64,000 nucleotides of DNA from Simiduia aestuariiviva. GTDB taxonomy: Bacteria; Pseudomonadota; Gammaproteobacteria; Pseudomonadales; Cellvibrionaceae. The position numbers and the translations under genes were made by a program. Under the pieces are notes generated by a model. It searched no databases. It saw only the letters and a list, made by a program, of their open reading frames with translations, and was not told where the DNA came from. This document shows, one piece after another, positions 51,887 to 62,165 of the stretch. Numbering within the stretch: position 1 is the stretch's first letter; the number at the start of each line of letters is the position of its first letter. The DNA lies in assembly GCF_014192475.1 (NCBI RefSeq), contig NZ_JACHXZ010000002.1:232120-296119 (forward strand). Direction: 5' to 3'.

Positions 51887-52353
51887 TATTGCTCCTAGGC
51901 GTATTTTACGGCCTTGATCAAATTGTGGGCGATTTTAACGGCCCAATTTGATAACCGATAGCTTGTTTTGCTTAGTTAACTATAGTAGTGATTTCGCCCT
52001 ATGGCGTTTAAATCAACATTTTATTCCGGAATATCAATCACTTGGCTTATACAGATTGCCTTTAAAGCCGTAAAAAACATGTAGGCACGTACAGCTCACC
52101 TAGTAGCCGGTGCAAGCCCTGAGTAAAAAGGTATTTAAGTGGTACAGGCGTGCCGGCGCGGGCTGGTAAAGCAGGGTAATTGGGCTGTTCAGAGCGACAA
52201 TATCGAGTACAATTGCCGCCTTTCCAAAACAGGTGAGTTTAAGGGGTTGTTGACGGCGAAAACGCCTGAAAACGTAAGCTCTTTCGGTCTGGTCAGCCAC
52301 ACTGGCTGTCACTCTGCAACGCTCATCGCTTTAGCTCAAGGTATTTGCCCCCT
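51887..52353. other. Divergent intergenic region between mltF and purL
   Basis: About 470 bases. It holds the inverted repeat at 51917-51952 near mltF and, near purL, a possible promoter (-10 TACAAT at 52208-52213; weak -35 CTGTTC at 52185-52190). That would give purL a leader of about 130 bases with a small CAGCC/GGCTG hairpin near 52300. I do not see a PurR box I can defend, nor any gene. Confidence 0.45.
51917..51952. repeat. Inverted repeat upstream of mltF
   Basis: ATCAAATTGTGGGC (51917-51930) and GCCCAATTTGAT (51941-51952) pair with a 2-base bulge around a 10-base loop. The repeat starts about 30 bases upstream of the mltF ATG, inside its leader or promoter; it may be an operator or an mRNA hairpin. 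Confidence 0.4.
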
Positions 52354-55300
52354 ATGCTGACCCTCCGCGGTGCCCCAGCCATTTCAGAATTCCGATCACG
52401 TCGTCTTTTAGCCAGCTTGCAGACGGTGGCGCCCGGCATCTCCGGTCTACAAACTGAATTTGTTCACTTTGTAGAGGTGACCGAGGCGCTCGATAGTCGG
52501 GCAGAGACAACGCTTCAGCAACTGCTCACCTACGGCCCATCAATGGAGGCTGCAGCCATTACCGGTGAGTTGGTGCTGGCAGTGCCGCGTATCGGCACTA
52601 TTTCACCATGGTCCTCAAAGGCGACGGATATCGCCCACAACGCGGGTCTGACTCAGATTAAGCGGATTGAGCGGGGCACCGCCTATTACCTTACCGGCAG
52701 TGTCGCTGATGGTGAGCGAGCCGACGTCCATAGCCTGTTGCACGATCGGATGGTCGAGCAATTATTTACAGATCTTTCGGAGGCCCGTGCGCTGTTTGCG
52801 CACCATGAGCCTAAGCGTGAAACACACATCGATATTTTATCGGGCGGTCGCGCTGCGTTGGTGGAAGCCAATTCCGCTTTGGGTTTGGCATTGGCGGATG
52901 ACGAAATAGATTACTTGGTGACAAGTTTTACAGAGTTAGAGCGCAATCCAGTGGATGTTGAATTGATGATGTTCGCACAGGCCAACTCCGAGCATTGCCG
53001 CCACAAAATATTCAATGCGAGCTGGAGCCTGGATGGCGTTGAACAAGACCGTTCGCTTTTCAGCATGATCAAAAACACCTACGAGCAGGGCGGTGAAAAT
53101 GTACTCAGCGCCTATGCTGATAACGCCGCGGTGATGGTGGGGCACAAGGCTGGACGCTTTTATCCAGATCCAGCGACGCAGGTGTACGGTTTCAATCAGG
53201 AAGATATTCATATCTTAATGAAGGTTGAAACGCACAATCATCCCACAGCAATTGCTCCTTTTCCTGGTGCGGGCACGGGCGCAGGCGGTGAAATACGCGA
53301 TGAGGGTGCAACCGGTCGAGGTTCAAAACCCAAGGTTGGGTTGACCGGTTTTACTGTGTCGAACTTACAGATCCCAGAATTTATTCAGCCCTGGGAACAG
53401 GATTACGGAAAGCCGAGCCGCATTGTTACCGCATTGGATATTATGCTCGAGGGGCCGATTGGTGGCGCTGCGTTTAATAATGAATTTGGCCGCCCCAATA
53501 TTTGCGGCTACTTTCGAACCTTCGAAGAAAACTTCGATGGCGAGCGTCGCGGCTACCACAAGCCGATCATGTTGGCGGGTGGCTACGGTAACATTCGAGA
53601 CGATCATGTCGATAAGCCGCCGTTTACTGCGGGCACTAAATTGGTCGTACTGGGTGGCCCAGCAATGCTTATCGGTTTGGGGGGCGGAGCAGCTTCCTCA
53701 GTGACCTCTGGCACTTCTAGCGAAGATTTAGATTTCGCTTCCGTACAGCGTCAAAATCCAGAAATTGAACGCCGCTGTCAAGAAGTTATCGATCGCTGCT
53801 GGCAGTTAGGTGCGCAAAACCCAATCGCTTTTATTCACGACGTGGGCGCTGGCGGTTTGTCGAACGCTTTTCCTGAGTTGGTAAAAGATGGCGGTTGTGG
53901 GGGCGAATTTGAGCTGCGCAAAGTGCCCAACGACGAGCCGGGTATGAGCCCACTAGAAATTTGGTGTAATGAATCGCAAGAGCGGTATGTGCTCGCCATT
54001 AACCCACAAGATTTGCCGCAATTTGAAGCGATTTGCGCCCGCGAGCGCGCGCCTTATGCGGTAGTGGGTGAGGCCACCGATGCGAAACACTTGCGTGTCA
54101 AAGACACCGTGTTCGATGCGAACCCAGTCGACCTGCCTATGTCTGTATTGTTTGGCAAGCCACCTAAAATGCATCGCGAGGCTATGGCCCATGCGCCGGT
54201 TACGCGAGCGTTTAATAGTCAAAACATCGATATCTATGACGCCGCTGAACGGGTGTTAAAGCATCCAGCGGTGGCGAGTAAAAAGTTTTTAATTACCATC
54301 GGTGACCGCAGTGTCACAGGTTTGGTAGCCCGTGACCAATTGGTTGGGCCATGGCAGGTGCCCGTGGCAGATTGCGCAGTCACTACCAGTAGCTACGACA
54401 CCTATGCCGGAGAAGCCATGAGCATGGGTGAGCGCACGCCAGTGGCGTTGCTTGATGGTCCTGCCTCAGGTCGGTTGGCCGTCGGCGAGGCCATTACGAA
54501 TATCGCCGCCACGCGCATCGCAAGCCTGTCTCAGATTAACTTGTCTGCCAACTGGATGTGTGCAGCGGGGCATACTGGCGAAGATGAAAAGCTTTATCGA
54601 ACCGTAGAGGCAGTGGGCATGGAGTTGTGCCCAGCCCTAGGCATTACTATTCCGGTGGGCAAAGACTCAATGTCAATGCGCACCGCGTGGCAAGAAGATG
54701 GGGAAGACAAGTCAGTTACCGCGCCGTTATCGTTGGTGATCACAGCGTTTGCGCCGGTATTGGATGTACGCCAAACCGTAACCCCAGAGTTTAATACGCA
54801 GTGTGGTGACAGCGATTTGCTGTTGGTGGACTTGGGTGTCGGCAAAAACCGTTTAGGCGGCTCGATATTGGCACAGGTTTTCAATGAGTTGGGTGAACAG
54901 CCCGCCGACCTAGATGCACCCGAACTGCTCAAAGCATTTTTTAATGTGATGCAATCGCTGCTGGCCGATGACATTGTGTTGGCCTATCACGATCGGAGTG
55001 ATGGCGGCTTGTTCGCGACTTTGGTTGAAATGGCCTTTGCCGGCAACACGGGAGTAGATGTTCAACTTGACAGTTTAGGCGGGCCTGCGCTGGCGGCGTT
55101 GTTTAACGAAGAGTTGGGCGCTGTGCTGCAAGTTCGCTCAGATGATGCCGCAGCGGTAATAGCCCGCTTCGAGGCGGCGGGTTTGACGGATGCTGTGCAC
55201 TTTATTGGAAAGCTCAACGATGATGACCAAATTCGACTGAGATCGGGCACGGGGCCATGGTTATTTGAGCAGCCGCGCGCGTATTTACACAGTCTGTGGA

Positions 55301-56229
55301 GCGAAACGAGTTTCCAAATGCAGTCGCTGCGGGACAATCCGGCCTGCGCTGAGCAGGAATTTGCTCAGTTGATGTCGCAAGATCCGGGGTTGAGCGCCAA
55401 GCTCAGTTTTGATCTGAGCGAGGATGTTGCCGCCCCCTTTATTGCTACTGGGGTTAAGCCCAGGGTTGCAATCTTGCGTGAGCAGGGTGTTAACGGCCAT
55501 GTGGAAATGGCTGCGGCATTTGACCGTGCTGGTTTCTCAGCTGTTGATGTTCACATGAGCGACATTCTAAGTGGGCGTATTGATTTGGCAGACATGCAGG
55601 GTCTGGCTGCGTGCGGTGGCTTTTCCTATGGTGACGTCTTGGGCGCTGGCGAGGGTTGGGCAAAGTCGATTCTGTTTAATGATCGTGCTCGGGAGATGTT
55701 CCAGCAATTTTTCCATCGCAACGACACTTTTTCGTTGGGTGTTTGCAATGGCTGCCAGATGATGTCAAACCTTAAGTCATTGATTCCTGGGGCAGATGAC
55801 TGGCCGCGATTCGTGCGCAATGAATCCGAACAATTTGAGGCGCGCTTTAGTTTAGTGCAGATTCAGGCGAGCCCCTCAGTATTTTTTCAGGGGATGCAAG
55901 GTTCGCACATGCCAGTTGCCGTTGCACACGGAGAGGGGCGCGCAGAATTTTCACATAGCGATGCGCCCGGCAATTTGCTGAATAGGGAGCTGGTGGCGGT
56001 TCGTTACATCGACAATCAATTGGCGCCATCTGAAGTCTATCCGGCCAACCCCAACGGCTCACCCCTAGGTATCACGGCGGTTACAAGTGTGGACGGTCGA
56101 GCAACAATTATGATGCCGCATCCTGAGCGTGTATTTCGTACAGTATCAAATTCGTGGCACCCAAAAGAGTGGGGCGAGGATTCGCCATGGATGCGCATGT
56201 TCCGCAATGCGCGGGTATTTACAGGCTAG
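52354..56229 (+). CDS. purL: Phosphoribosylformylglycinamidine synthase
   Basis: Fourth step of purine synthesis: FGAR + glutamine + ATP to FGAM. The 1291 residues make the large single-chain form. N-terminal linker ([11 protein letters not shown]), two PurM-like ATP domains with [12 protein letters not shown] (about 208), [21 protein letters not shown]-type block (about 292) and [10 protein letters not shown] (about 770), and a C-terminal class I glutamine amidotransferase with Cys in [11 protein letters not shown] (about 1131) and His/Glu in [10 protein letters not shown] (about 1255). I chose ATG 52354 (MLTLRGAPA), matching E. coli; a TTG three codons earlier is in frame. Confidence 0.97.
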   Translation: MLTLRGAPAISEFRSRRLLASLQTVAPGISGLQTEFVHFVEVTEALDSRAETTLQQLLTYGPSMEAAAITGELVLAVPRIGTISPWSSKATDIAHNAGLTQIKRIERGTAYYLTGSVADGERADVHSLLHDRMVEQLFTDLSEARALFAHHEPKRETHIDILSGGRAALVEANSALGLALADDEIDYLVTSFTELERNPVDVELMMFAQANSEHCRHKIFNASWSLDGVEQDRSLFSMIKNTYEQGGENVLSAYADNAAVMVGHKAGRFYPDPATQVYGFNQEDIHILMKVETHNHPTAIAPFPGAGTGAGGEIRDEGATGRGSKPKVGLTGFTVSNLQIPEFIQPWEQDYGKPSRIVTALDIMLEGPIGGAAFNNEFGRPNICGYFRTFEENFDGERRGYHKPIMLAGGYGNIRDDHVDKPPFTAGTKLVVLGGPAMLIGLGGGAASSVTSGTSSEDLDFASVQRQNPEIERRCQEVIDRCWQLGAQNPIAFIHDVGAGGLSNAFPELVKDGGCGGEFELRKVPNDEPGMSPLEIWCNESQERYVLAINPQDLPQFEAICARERAPYAVVGEATDAKHLRVKDTVFDANPVDLPMSVLFGKPPKMHREAMAHAPVTRAFNSQNIDIYDAAERVLKHPAVASKKFLITIGDRSVTGLVARDQLVGPWQVPVADCAVTTSSYDTYAGEAMSMGERTPVALLDGPASGRLAVGEAITNIAATRIASLSQINLSANWMCAAGHTGEDEKLYRTVEAVGMELCPALGITIPVGKDSMSMRTAWQEDGEDKSVTAPLSLVITAFAPVLDVRQTVTPEFNTQCGDSDLLLVDLGVGKNRLGGSILAQVFNELGEQPADLDAPELLKAFFNVMQSLLADDIVLAYHDRSDGGLFATLVEMAFAGNTGVDVQLDSLGGPALAALFNEELGAVLQVRSDDAAAVIARFEAAGLTDAVHFIGKLNDDDQIRLRSGTGPWLFEQPRAYLHSLWSETSFQMQSLRDNPACAEQEFAQLMSQDPGLSAKLSFDLSEDVAAPFIATGVKPRVAILREQGVNGHVEMAAAFDRAGFSAVDVHMSDILSGRIDLADMQGLAACGGFSYGDVLGAGEGWAKSILFNDRAREMFQQFFHRNDTFSLGVCNGCQMMSNLKSLIPGADDWPRFVRNESEQFEARFSLVQIQASPSVFFQGMQGSHMPVAVAHGEGRAEFSHSDAPGNLLNRELVAVRYIDNQLAPSEVYPANPNGSPLGITAVTSVDGRATIMMPHPERVFRTVSNSWHPKEWGEDSPWMRMFRNARVFTG

Positions 56230-56235
56230 AGCAAG

Positions 56236-56258
56236 CGGGGGCACAGCCCCCGTTTTTT
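56236..56258 (+). terminator. Terminator after purL
   Basis: A 7-bp GC stem CGGGGGC/GCCCCCG with ACA loop, followed by six T. It lies seven bases after the purL stop. Confidence 0.9.
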
Positions 56259-56345
56259 ATTGCTTCGCCGCTGGCGGCCATGGTTGGTGTGCTTGAAAAT
56301 GTGGTAGTTTAGGTTTCTTCTATTGGCGTTTTAAAGGCAAACAAC

Positions 56346-57143
56346 ATGAGTGGTCGTCAAAGCGTTTTGTGGGTGGTCGGCGTTTGTTTATTGGCAGCAA
56401 TAGGTTACGTCTTGTTGCGCGATGAGCCGGATCTCCAGCCTGCGGTTACCGTCCCGGTTGCCCCGGTGAAGGTTGAGCGCGAAATACAGCCCGAACCACC
56501 AACGCAATCACCGGTGCCTGCAGAGGCATTGGATAGATCTTCCAAGCCTAAACTGATACCGGCCGCGGTCAGCATTGACGCTAGCCATGAGGTAATAGTG
56601 GCAGTTCTCAATAACGTCTCGCCGACATTGATTCAGTGGATGGTGAGTGAGGAGCTATTGAGGAAATGGGTGATTCTTATTGATCAAATCGCCGACGGCA
56701 CGCTGTCGACCAAGCATTTACCTATAGCATACGAAATGGCGCCTTTTGCAATAAATGGCACTAAAGAATTGGCACAGATTAGCCCAGAAAATTATAGTCG
56801 AGCGACGCCATTGGTGGCTGCGTTTACTAAAATTGAGCCTGAAATATTGGTGGCCTACTATCGACTTTGGCAGCCTCTGTTGGAAAAGGCCTATGGCGAA
56901 TTAGGGAAGGGCGGTAATTTTGATGATCGCGTTATGCAGGCACTGCGCCAGCTTCAATCAGTTCCTGTCGCGCCGTTAAATGCCGATATCCAAGCGCGCC
57001 CAGTGATGTATAAGTATGTCGAGCCCTCACTCGAAAAGGCGCCGGCACTGCATAAATGGATGTGGCGCTTAGGTCCAAAAAATCAATCTGATATTAAATC
57101 GTATCTAACACAGGTAAAGCTTGCGCTTTATCGTCAGCCCTAA
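56346..57143 (+). CDS. DUF3014 family protein
   Basis: A 265-residue protein with an N-terminal membrane anchor (about residues 7-24, VLWVVGVCLLAAIGYVLL), a proline-rich periplasmic linker (about 32-65) and a helical DUF3014 domain (IQWMVSEELLRKWVILIDQIADG near 97, and the LPIAYEMAPFAINGT and YSRATPLV blocks). Function is unknown. It lies 22 bases upstream of the CnoX-like gene and is probably co-transcribed with it. Confidence 0.8.
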   Translation: MSGRQSVLWVVGVCLLAAIGYVLLRDEPDLQPAVTVPVAPVKVEREIQPEPPTQSPVPAEALDRSSKPKLIPAAVSIDASHEVIVAVLNNVSPTLIQWMVSEELLRKWVILIDQIADGTLSTKHLPIAYEMAPFAINGTKELAQISPENYSRATPLVAAFTKIEPEILVAYYRLWQPLLEKAYGELGKGGNFDDRVMQALRQLQSVPVAPLNADIQARPVMYKYVEPSLEKAPALHKWMWRLGPKNQSDIKSYLTQVKLALYRQP

Positions 57144-57165
57144 TGTTGAAAGCAAAGAGTTACGC

Positions 57166-58041
57166 GTGAATATGTTGAATAAGCAGGAAGCCATCGTCGA
57201 AGTGACGATGCAAAACGCACAGCAGGTGCTCATTGAAGCCTCAATGGAGCGGCCAGTTTTGGTGTATTTCTGGGCCGATTGGTGTGAGCCCTGCAAAGTG
57301 CTAATGCCGCTGTTGGAAAAGCTTGCCGAAGAATTTGGTGGTCGCTTTTTACTGGCGAAGGCGAATGCCGATGAGCTCGGCGCTATTGCTGGGCAGTTAG
57401 GAGTCCGCAGTCTGCCGACCTTGATATTGATGGATAAGGGGCAGCCCGTTGACGGCTTGGTTGGTGCGCAATCCGAACAGGCTGTTCGCGACTTGCTAAA
57501 CAAGTATTTGCCAGCGCAATGGCTTGAAGATTTCCAGCGTGCACAGGCCCTTTTGGCGAGCGGTGATTCTGCGCAATGCCAAGAAGCGCAATTGTTATTG
57601 CGCAGCGCACTTGATGCAGGTGGCGACTATCGCGTGTCGACGCTATTGGCCGAAACCTTGGTGGATTCGGGCCGGCTGGATGAGGCCGAGGCGTTGCTCA
57701 ATACGGTGGCGCTACAGGATCGGCAATCAGACTGGCAACAGGCGAGTGCAAAGCTCACGCTCAAGCGCGAAGCCGGTAAGGCTCCAGAGGTGGTCGCATT
57801 AGAAGCTGCATATGCAGAGCAACCAGAGAATATCGAGTTGGCGCAGCAGTTGGCGGTGGCGTTAGCTGAGAACGACCACCGTGAAGAGGCGCTGATGTTG
57901 CTAATGGCGTTGCTGCGCAAGGATCTAAATGCAGGCGATGGTGCGGTTAAAAAAACCTTTCAGGATATCCTCGCGGCCTTGGGCAAAGGTGACCCTTTGG
58001 CTGTGCGCTATCAAAGGCAGTTGTACACGTTGCTGTATTGA
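57166..58041 (+). CDS. cnoX: Thioredoxin-TPR co-chaperone, CnoX/YbbN-like
   Basis: About 291 residues. The N-terminal thioredoxin domain (to about 108) has an active CEPC dithiol in FWADWCEPCK, with SLPTLILM near 80. The C-terminal half contains TPR-like helices (AQALLASGD..., LAETLVDSGRLDEAEALL). E. coli CnoX has an SxxC site; here both cysteines are present, as in Pseudomonas-type proteins, so oxidoreductase as well as holdase activity is possible. I prefer GTG 57166 (AAGAG upstream) over ATG 57172; a TTG at 57121 overlaps the preceding gene. Confidence 0.88.
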   Translation: MNMLNKQEAIVEVTMQNAQQVLIEASMERPVLVYFWADWCEPCKVLMPLLEKLAEEFGGRFLLAKANADELGAIAGQLGVRSLPTLILMDKGQPVDGLVGAQSEQAVRDLLNKYLPAQWLEDFQRAQALLASGDSAQCQEAQLLLRSALDAGGDYRVSTLLAETLVDSGRLDEAEALLNTVALQDRQSDWQQASAKLTLKREAGKAPEVVALEAAYAEQPENIELAQQLAVALAENDHREEALMLLMALLRKDLNAGDGAVKKTFQDILAALGKGDPLAVRYQRQLYTLLY

Positions 58042-58050
58042 GGAAGCCCA

Positions 58051-58932
58051 ATGGAATTGGCGTTGCCGGAAGGTGTTAATTACGAAGATCATGATAATGG
58101 TCTTCGATTCGTCGTCGTAAATCACCCCTGTGCTGCGGCAAGAGTGTGTCTGCAGGGGGCGCAAGTTACCCATTTCCAACCTGCGCAGGGGCCCGAGGTA
58201 TTCTGGGTGAGTGAGGCAGAACCCTACGAGCCGGGCAAAGCGATTCGCGGTGGCATCCCCTTGTGTTGGCCGTGGTTTGGTGCACACCCTAGCGATACTG
58301 CCGCGCCTGCTCACGGGCTTGCCCGCGACGCTATGTGGACGCTGCAATCCGTTAGTCGGCGCGTGGATGGCGTCACGCTGGTGTTGCAGTTGCCGGAGCT
58401 TAATACACCTCATATCCCCACTGGCGTTGAGTTGCAATTGCAAATCGATGTGGGCGCTGAGCTTTTGTTGCGACTGACGACAACGAACAATGGCGTTAGC
58501 GACTTTAATTTTTCACAGGCTCTGCACGCGTATTTTAATATTGCGGACATTAACCTCGCGCAAGTATCGGGGTTGGCCGGTGTGCAGTATGACGACAGTC
58601 TTTTACCACAAGCTTCAGGCGATCAGCGAGCGCTTATGGATCAGCTTAAATTCGATGCCGAGGTCGATCGCATTTACTACCCGCGGCGCCCGCTAGCGGT
58701 AGAGTCTCCGGTTTGTCGGGTGGAGTTAATTACTGAGGGCAGTGGCAGTGCCGTCATTTGGAATCCGTGGATTGAAAAGTCCAGGCGTCTTAGTCATTTT
58801 CTCGCCCAAGATTATCAGCGTATGGTGTGTGTTGAGACGGCCAATTGCGGTCGAGACAGTCGCACCCTGGTAGCTGGTGCTAGCCACAGTCTTTCGGTCA
58901 CTTATGTGGTAGATGGCACTGGTAAAATCTAG
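58051..58932 (+). CDS. D-hexose-6-phosphate mutarotase (YeaD type)
   Basis: A 293-residue aldose-1-epimerase-superfamily enzyme interconverting anomers of glucose 6-phosphate. Blocks: ARVCLQGAQVTHFQP (about 30), IRGGIPLCWPWFGAH (about 65), HGLARDAMW (about 90, with catalytic-site His), FSQALHAYFNIAD (about 155) and VETANCGRDS near the end. It starts nine bases after the cnoX stop and closes the DUF3014-cnoX-mutarotase group. Confidence 0.9.
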   Translation: MELALPEGVNYEDHDNGLRFVVVNHPCAAARVCLQGAQVTHFQPAQGPEVFWVSEAEPYEPGKAIRGGIPLCWPWFGAHPSDTAAPAHGLARDAMWTLQSVSRRVDGVTLVLQLPELNTPHIPTGVELQLQIDVGAELLLRLTTTNNGVSDFNFSQALHAYFNIADINLAQVSGLAGVQYDDSLLPQASGDQRALMDQLKFDAEVDRIYYPRRPLAVESPVCRVELITEGSGSAVIWNPWIEKSRRLSHFLAQDYQRMVCVETANCGRDSRTLVAGASHSLSVTYVVDGTGKI

Positions 58933-59009
58933 GGCAGCTGGCATAATTCGCGCACTTTTTAGAGTTTTGTGCAATAGAACCCCATACGCAGACAATTTGA
59001 GTGCCATTA

Positions 59010-60125
59010 ATGCGACCAGACGTAAAACCTCAGAATCCAAACTTTTCTTCTGGCCCCTGCAGTAAGCGGCCTGGCTATGACTTGTCTGCCCTCAGTGTGG
59101 AGACTCAGGGGCGCTCACACAGATCGGCATTGGGTCGTGATGTGTTGGCTCAAGCGTGTCTTCAAACGGCTGAATTGTTGCAATTGCCCAAGGGTTATCG
59201 GGTGGGCATTGTGCCGGCTTCCGATACGGGCGCTGTGGAAATGGCGCTCTGGTCAATGTTGGGCGCGCGCCCTGTCGAGGTGATTTACTGGGAGTCGTTC
59301 GGGAAAGGATGGCTAGATGATATTACTCAGCAGTTAAAGCTGACAGAGGTCACTAGCCATACAGCTGAGTATGGCAAGTTGCCCGATTTATCGCAGGTCG
59401 ATTGCACGCGCGATATCGTATTTACATGGAATGGGACTACCTCCGGGGTGCGGGTGCCCAATGGTGACTGGATCGCTGATGATCGTGAGGGCCTAACCAT
59501 TTGCGATGCGACTTCCGCTGTATTTGCTATGGAATTGCCTTGGGAAAAGCTGGATGTGGTGACCTTCAGCTGGCAAAAAGTACTGGGTGGGGAGGGCGCG
59601 CATGGCATGTTGATTTTGAGCCCTCGCGCGGTGGCCCGGTTGGAAAGTTATACGCCTTCCTGGCCGTTGCCCAAAATTTTCCGGATGACCAAGGGTGGCA
59701 AACTCATCGACGGTATTTTCCGGGGCGAGACCATAAATACGCCGTCGATGCTGTGTGTAGCTGATTATCTTGATGCGTTGAAATGGCTTGAGGGAATCGG
59801 TGGTCAGATGGCGGGTATCCAGCGTTGCTCAAACAATTTAGCTGCGATCGAGGCGTTCGTCGAAAAAACGCCATGGATTCACTTTTTAGCAGAATCGCCC
59901 AGCCTCCGTTCCTCCACCAGTGTGTGCTTAACCTTAGATGCAACACCTGCGCAAGTCTCTGCAATTGCTGATCTATTGGAAGAAGAGGGCGTCGCTTATG
60001 ATATTGGCGCCTATCGTGACGCGCCACCCGGGTTGCGGATTTGGTGCGGTGCGACAATAGAAGTCGCCGATATTGAAGCGTTGATGCCTTGGCTTGCTTG
60101 GGCTTACCAAGAAGTCGTAGGTTAG
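59010..60125 (+). CDS. serC: Phosphoserine aminotransferase, alphaproteobacterial/Methanosarcina type
   Basis: A 371-residue PLP enzyme making 3-phosphoserine for serine (and possibly acting in pyridoxine synthesis). It has the hallmarks of the alphaproteobacterial SerC group (TIGR01365): [14 protein letters not shown] at the start, [23 protein letters not shown] (about 68), [17 protein letters not shown] (about 138), PLP lysine in [22 protein letters not shown] (about 191). That is unlike the GGTTQFGGIP-type SerC usual in gammaproteobacteria, so ancestral transfer is possible. ATG 59010 has GAG nine bases upstream; GTG 59001 is in frame. Confidence 0.9.
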   Translation: MRPDVKPQNPNFSSGPCSKRPGYDLSALSVETQGRSHRSALGRDVLAQACLQTAELLQLPKGYRVGIVPASDTGAVEMALWSMLGARPVEVIYWESFGKGWLDDITQQLKLTEVTSHTAEYGKLPDLSQVDCTRDIVFTWNGTTSGVRVPNGDWIADDREGLTICDATSAVFAMELPWEKLDVVTFSWQKVLGGEGAHGMLILSPRAVARLESYTPSWPLPKIFRMTKGGKLIDGIFRGETINTPSMLCVADYLDALKWLEGIGGQMAGIQRCSNNLAAIEAFVEKTPWIHFLAESPSLRSSTSVCLTLDATPAQVSAIADLLEEEGVAYDIGAYRDAPPGLRIWCGATIEVADIEALMPWLAWAYQEVVG

Positions 60126-60233
60126 CCTGCCAGGTAGTTCTACATAAACGGCACAATTGTGGCTGCAAATTTTACTTCGATTGAATGTCGATAGCGGTAG
60201 ATTCTTGAGCGCAAAGCCCCTGGAGTGATGCCC

Positions 60234-60557
60234 ATGTTTAAACTGTGTGTGTACGTACCGAATAGTCACGTGGAAGCTGTTAAAACGGCAGTTTTTGCTG
60301 CCGGTGCTGGCGAGCAGGGTGACTACGAGGCCTGTTGTTGGCAGGTAGAAGGGCATGGGCAGTTTCGGCCGCGGGCGGGCGCCCAACCTTATATTGGCGC
60401 AATAGATACGCTGGAAAGGGTGCCCGAGTGTCGCGTGGAAATGTTGGTGTCTGAGCGTTGTGCCGGCGCCGTCATTGCCGCGCTGCGTGGTGCGCACCCC
60501 TATGAAGAGCCAGCCTTCGACCTGATAAAGCTGGTGGATGTTGAGACGCTTTTGTAA
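60234..60557 (+). CDS. NIF3-like small protein (YqfO-type domain)
   Basis: A 107-residue protein matching the inserted domain found in NIF3/YqfO proteins and also present alone in many proteobacteria. Features: MFKLCVYVPNSHVEAVKTAVFAAGAG start, EGHGQFRPRAGAQPYIG (about 40) and the AHPYEEPAFDLI ending. The fold is PII-like. Function is unknown. Of three starts (GTG 60225, ATG 60228, ATG 60234), the last has GGAG at ideal distance. Confidence 0.85.
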   Translation: MFKLCVYVPNSHVEAVKTAVFAAGAGEQGDYEACCWQVEGHGQFRPRAGAQPYIGAIDTLERVPECRVEMLVSERCAGAVIAALRGAHPYEEPAFDLIKLVDVETLL

Positions 60558-60575
60558 TTCTGTGTGCTGGTTTAA

Positions 60576-61112
60576 CTAGCGTTTGCGAATGATGTCCTCA
60601 GTGCGCACGGGAAATTCACCTGATTTTCGATCGCTTAAATAGTGTTGTAGGGTGCGCGTAATGACGGGGAATGCCAGCTGATCCCATGGAATTGCGTCTT
60701 CGTTAAACAATTCAACTTCCAGAGATTCTTCGCCAGGGCCAAAGCTTAAGTCACTCAATTGCGCGCGATAAAAAAAATAGACTTGGTTGATTTGTGGCAA
60801 GTTGAATATTGAATAAAGTGCTAGGTCATTTACATTGGCGCTGGCTTCCTCCCAGGTTTCCCGTATCGCACCTTGCTCTGTGGTTTCCCCATTCTCCATA
60901 AACCCCGCTGGCAGTGTCCACAGGCCATGCCTTGGTTCGATGGCGCGTTTGCACAATAAGATTTGATCGTCGTAGACGGGTAGTGTGCCGGTAATGATGC
61001 GCGGGTTCTGGTAGTGAATAGTGCTGCATGCATTGCATACGTGGCGCTCGCGATTGTCGCCTTCGGGAATCGCCAAGGTCACACCTTCACCGCACTGACT
61101 GCAAAATTTCAT
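60576..61112 (-). CDS. Zinc-ribbon NUDIX hydrolase
   Basis: A 178-residue enzyme with an N-terminal zinc ribbon, CSQCGEG ... CNACSTIHYQNPR (Cys 4, 7, about 26 and 29), and a NUDIX domain. The box is GFMENGETTEQGAIRETWEEASA (about 70-92), an exact GX5EX7REUXEE match. It resembles NudC in its zinc ribbon but is much shorter; a nucleotide-sugar or ADP-ribose-like substrate is possible. ATG 61112 has AGGAAA within the end of the upstream DUF3135 gene, three bases away, so the two are an operon. Confidence 0.85.
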   Translation of the reverse strand: MKFCSQCGEGVTLAIPEGDNRERHVCNACSTIHYQNPRIITGTLPVYDDQILLCKRAIEPRHGLWTLPAGFMENGETTEQGAIRETWEEASANVNDLALYSIFNLPQINQVYFFYRAQLSDLSFGPGEESLEVELFNEDAIPWDQLAFPVITRTLQHYLSDRKSGEFPVRTEDIIRKR

Positions 61113-61115
61113 GGG

Positions 61116-61430
61116 CTATTTCCTGGTGTTAAAAGGCACTATTGCGGCGGATTTTGAAGCGCGATGGGGCGCCGATGAAGCGTGCAGTTCAGCCAGCAAG
61201 TCACGCGCAGATTGTTTCATTAGTGACGAGATTTTAATGCACGCAGCCAGTGGATGGCGATGCCGCTGTCTCAGGCCGTCGATTTGAAATTGCAGGCCCT
61301 TTAGCCGTCTTTGCGAGGCTGGGTTGGAGCGCGTGATAAGCGCAGCTATATGTCGCTGTCGCAAGGCTTCGAGTTCCTCCGGTTGCTGCTCCGCAAGGTC
61401 GCGAAGCGTGTCAAAATTGGGCAGTTGCAT
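61116..61430 (-). CDS. DUF3135 family protein
   Basis: A 104-residue soluble protein with the DUF3135 pattern: LPNFDTLRDLAEQQPEELEALR at the start, RRLKGLQFQIDGLRQRHRHPLAACIKISSLM in the middle (about 40-70). It is predicted to be fully helical; function is unknown. Operon with the zinc-ribbon NUDIX gene. Confidence 0.8.
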   Translation of the reverse strand: MQLPNFDTLRDLAEQQPEELEALRQRHIAALITRSNPASQRRLKGLQFQIDGLRQRHRHPLAACIKISSLMKQSARDLLAELHASSAPHRASKSAAIVPFNTRK

Positions 61431-61487
61431 GGGGCTACTCGATTACGCAAAAGCAAGAGTTTACCAGAAAGACATTTTTAGGGCGCC

Positions 61488-61515
61488 TTCACAGCTAAAG
61501 CATTCCGGCTATAAT
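61488..61515 (+). promoter_or_regulatory. Promoter of nudL
   Basis: -35 TTCACA (61488-61493), 16-base spacer, -10 TATAAT (61510-61515). The predicted start near 61522 gives a short leader of about 12 bases that begins at the GAGGT ribosome site. Confidence 0.65.
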
Positions 61516-61533
61516 GCGGGCTGAGGTAGTCTT

Positions 61534-62133
61534 ATGTTACGCAAGCTTTCCGCTCTGCTCGATCAGTTTTCTTACAGTTTGGATCTGCCTGAAACCCATC
61601 CGCGCCAGGCTGCGGTATTGATAGCGCTCACCCGTGAAGAAGAGCCGCAGGTGTTGTTGACGCTGCGCTCCGCTAACATGACACGCCATTCTGGGGAGGT
61701 GTCATTTCCAGGCGGTTGGTGGGAGCCCGGTGATGAAACGCTTGCCGATACCGCATTGCGCGAGGCGCACGAAGAGGTTGGCTTGGCGCCGTCATCGGTT
61801 CAGGTGTTGGGCAGTTGGCGCTCACGCTACGCGCGCGGTGGTATTCGCGTTCAGCCGGTGGTTGGGTTAATAGAACCTGGCCTTTCGCTTGCGCCCAACC
61901 CAGGTGAGCTAGATGCCGTATTTACAGTGCCTGTGTCATTTTTCCTAGCGGATAACCGATTGCGTACGGATGTGTTTGAGCGCGATGGCCGAGAGCAGTG
62001 GGCGCCAGCATATCAATTTGATGAATATGAAATTTGGGGCTTCACTGCTGGCGTGTTGGTTGATTTGCTGAATAAAACCTTGGACGCAGGAATTGTAAAA
62101 GCTCACCCAAGCGCGCCAGTGCGGCGTTTTTAA
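61534..62133 (+). CDS. nudL: CoA pyrophosphatase (NUDIX)
   Basis: Hydrolyses coenzyme A to phosphopantetheine and adenosine 3',5'-bisphosphate; 199 residues. The CoA-NUDIX signature (LRSANMTRHSGEVSFPGGWWEPGD, about 43-66, matching LLTxRS...GxxxFPGG) directly precedes the NUDIX box GGWWEPGDETLADTALREAHEEVG. Homologues usually read FPGGxxD/E here. ATG 61534 has GAGGT. Confidence 0.92.
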   Translation: MLRKLSALLDQFSYSLDLPETHPRQAAVLIALTREEEPQVLLTLRSANMTRHSGEVSFPGGWWEPGDETLADTALREAHEEVGLAPSSVQVLGSWRSRYARGGIRVQPVVGLIEPGLSLAPNPGELDAVFTVPVSFFLADNRLRTDVFERDGREQWAPAYQFDEYEIWGFTAGVLVDLLNKTLDAGIVKAHPSAPVRRF

Positions 62134-62165
62134 CAGCCATTTAATTGAGATTTAGCGAGGGCGGA

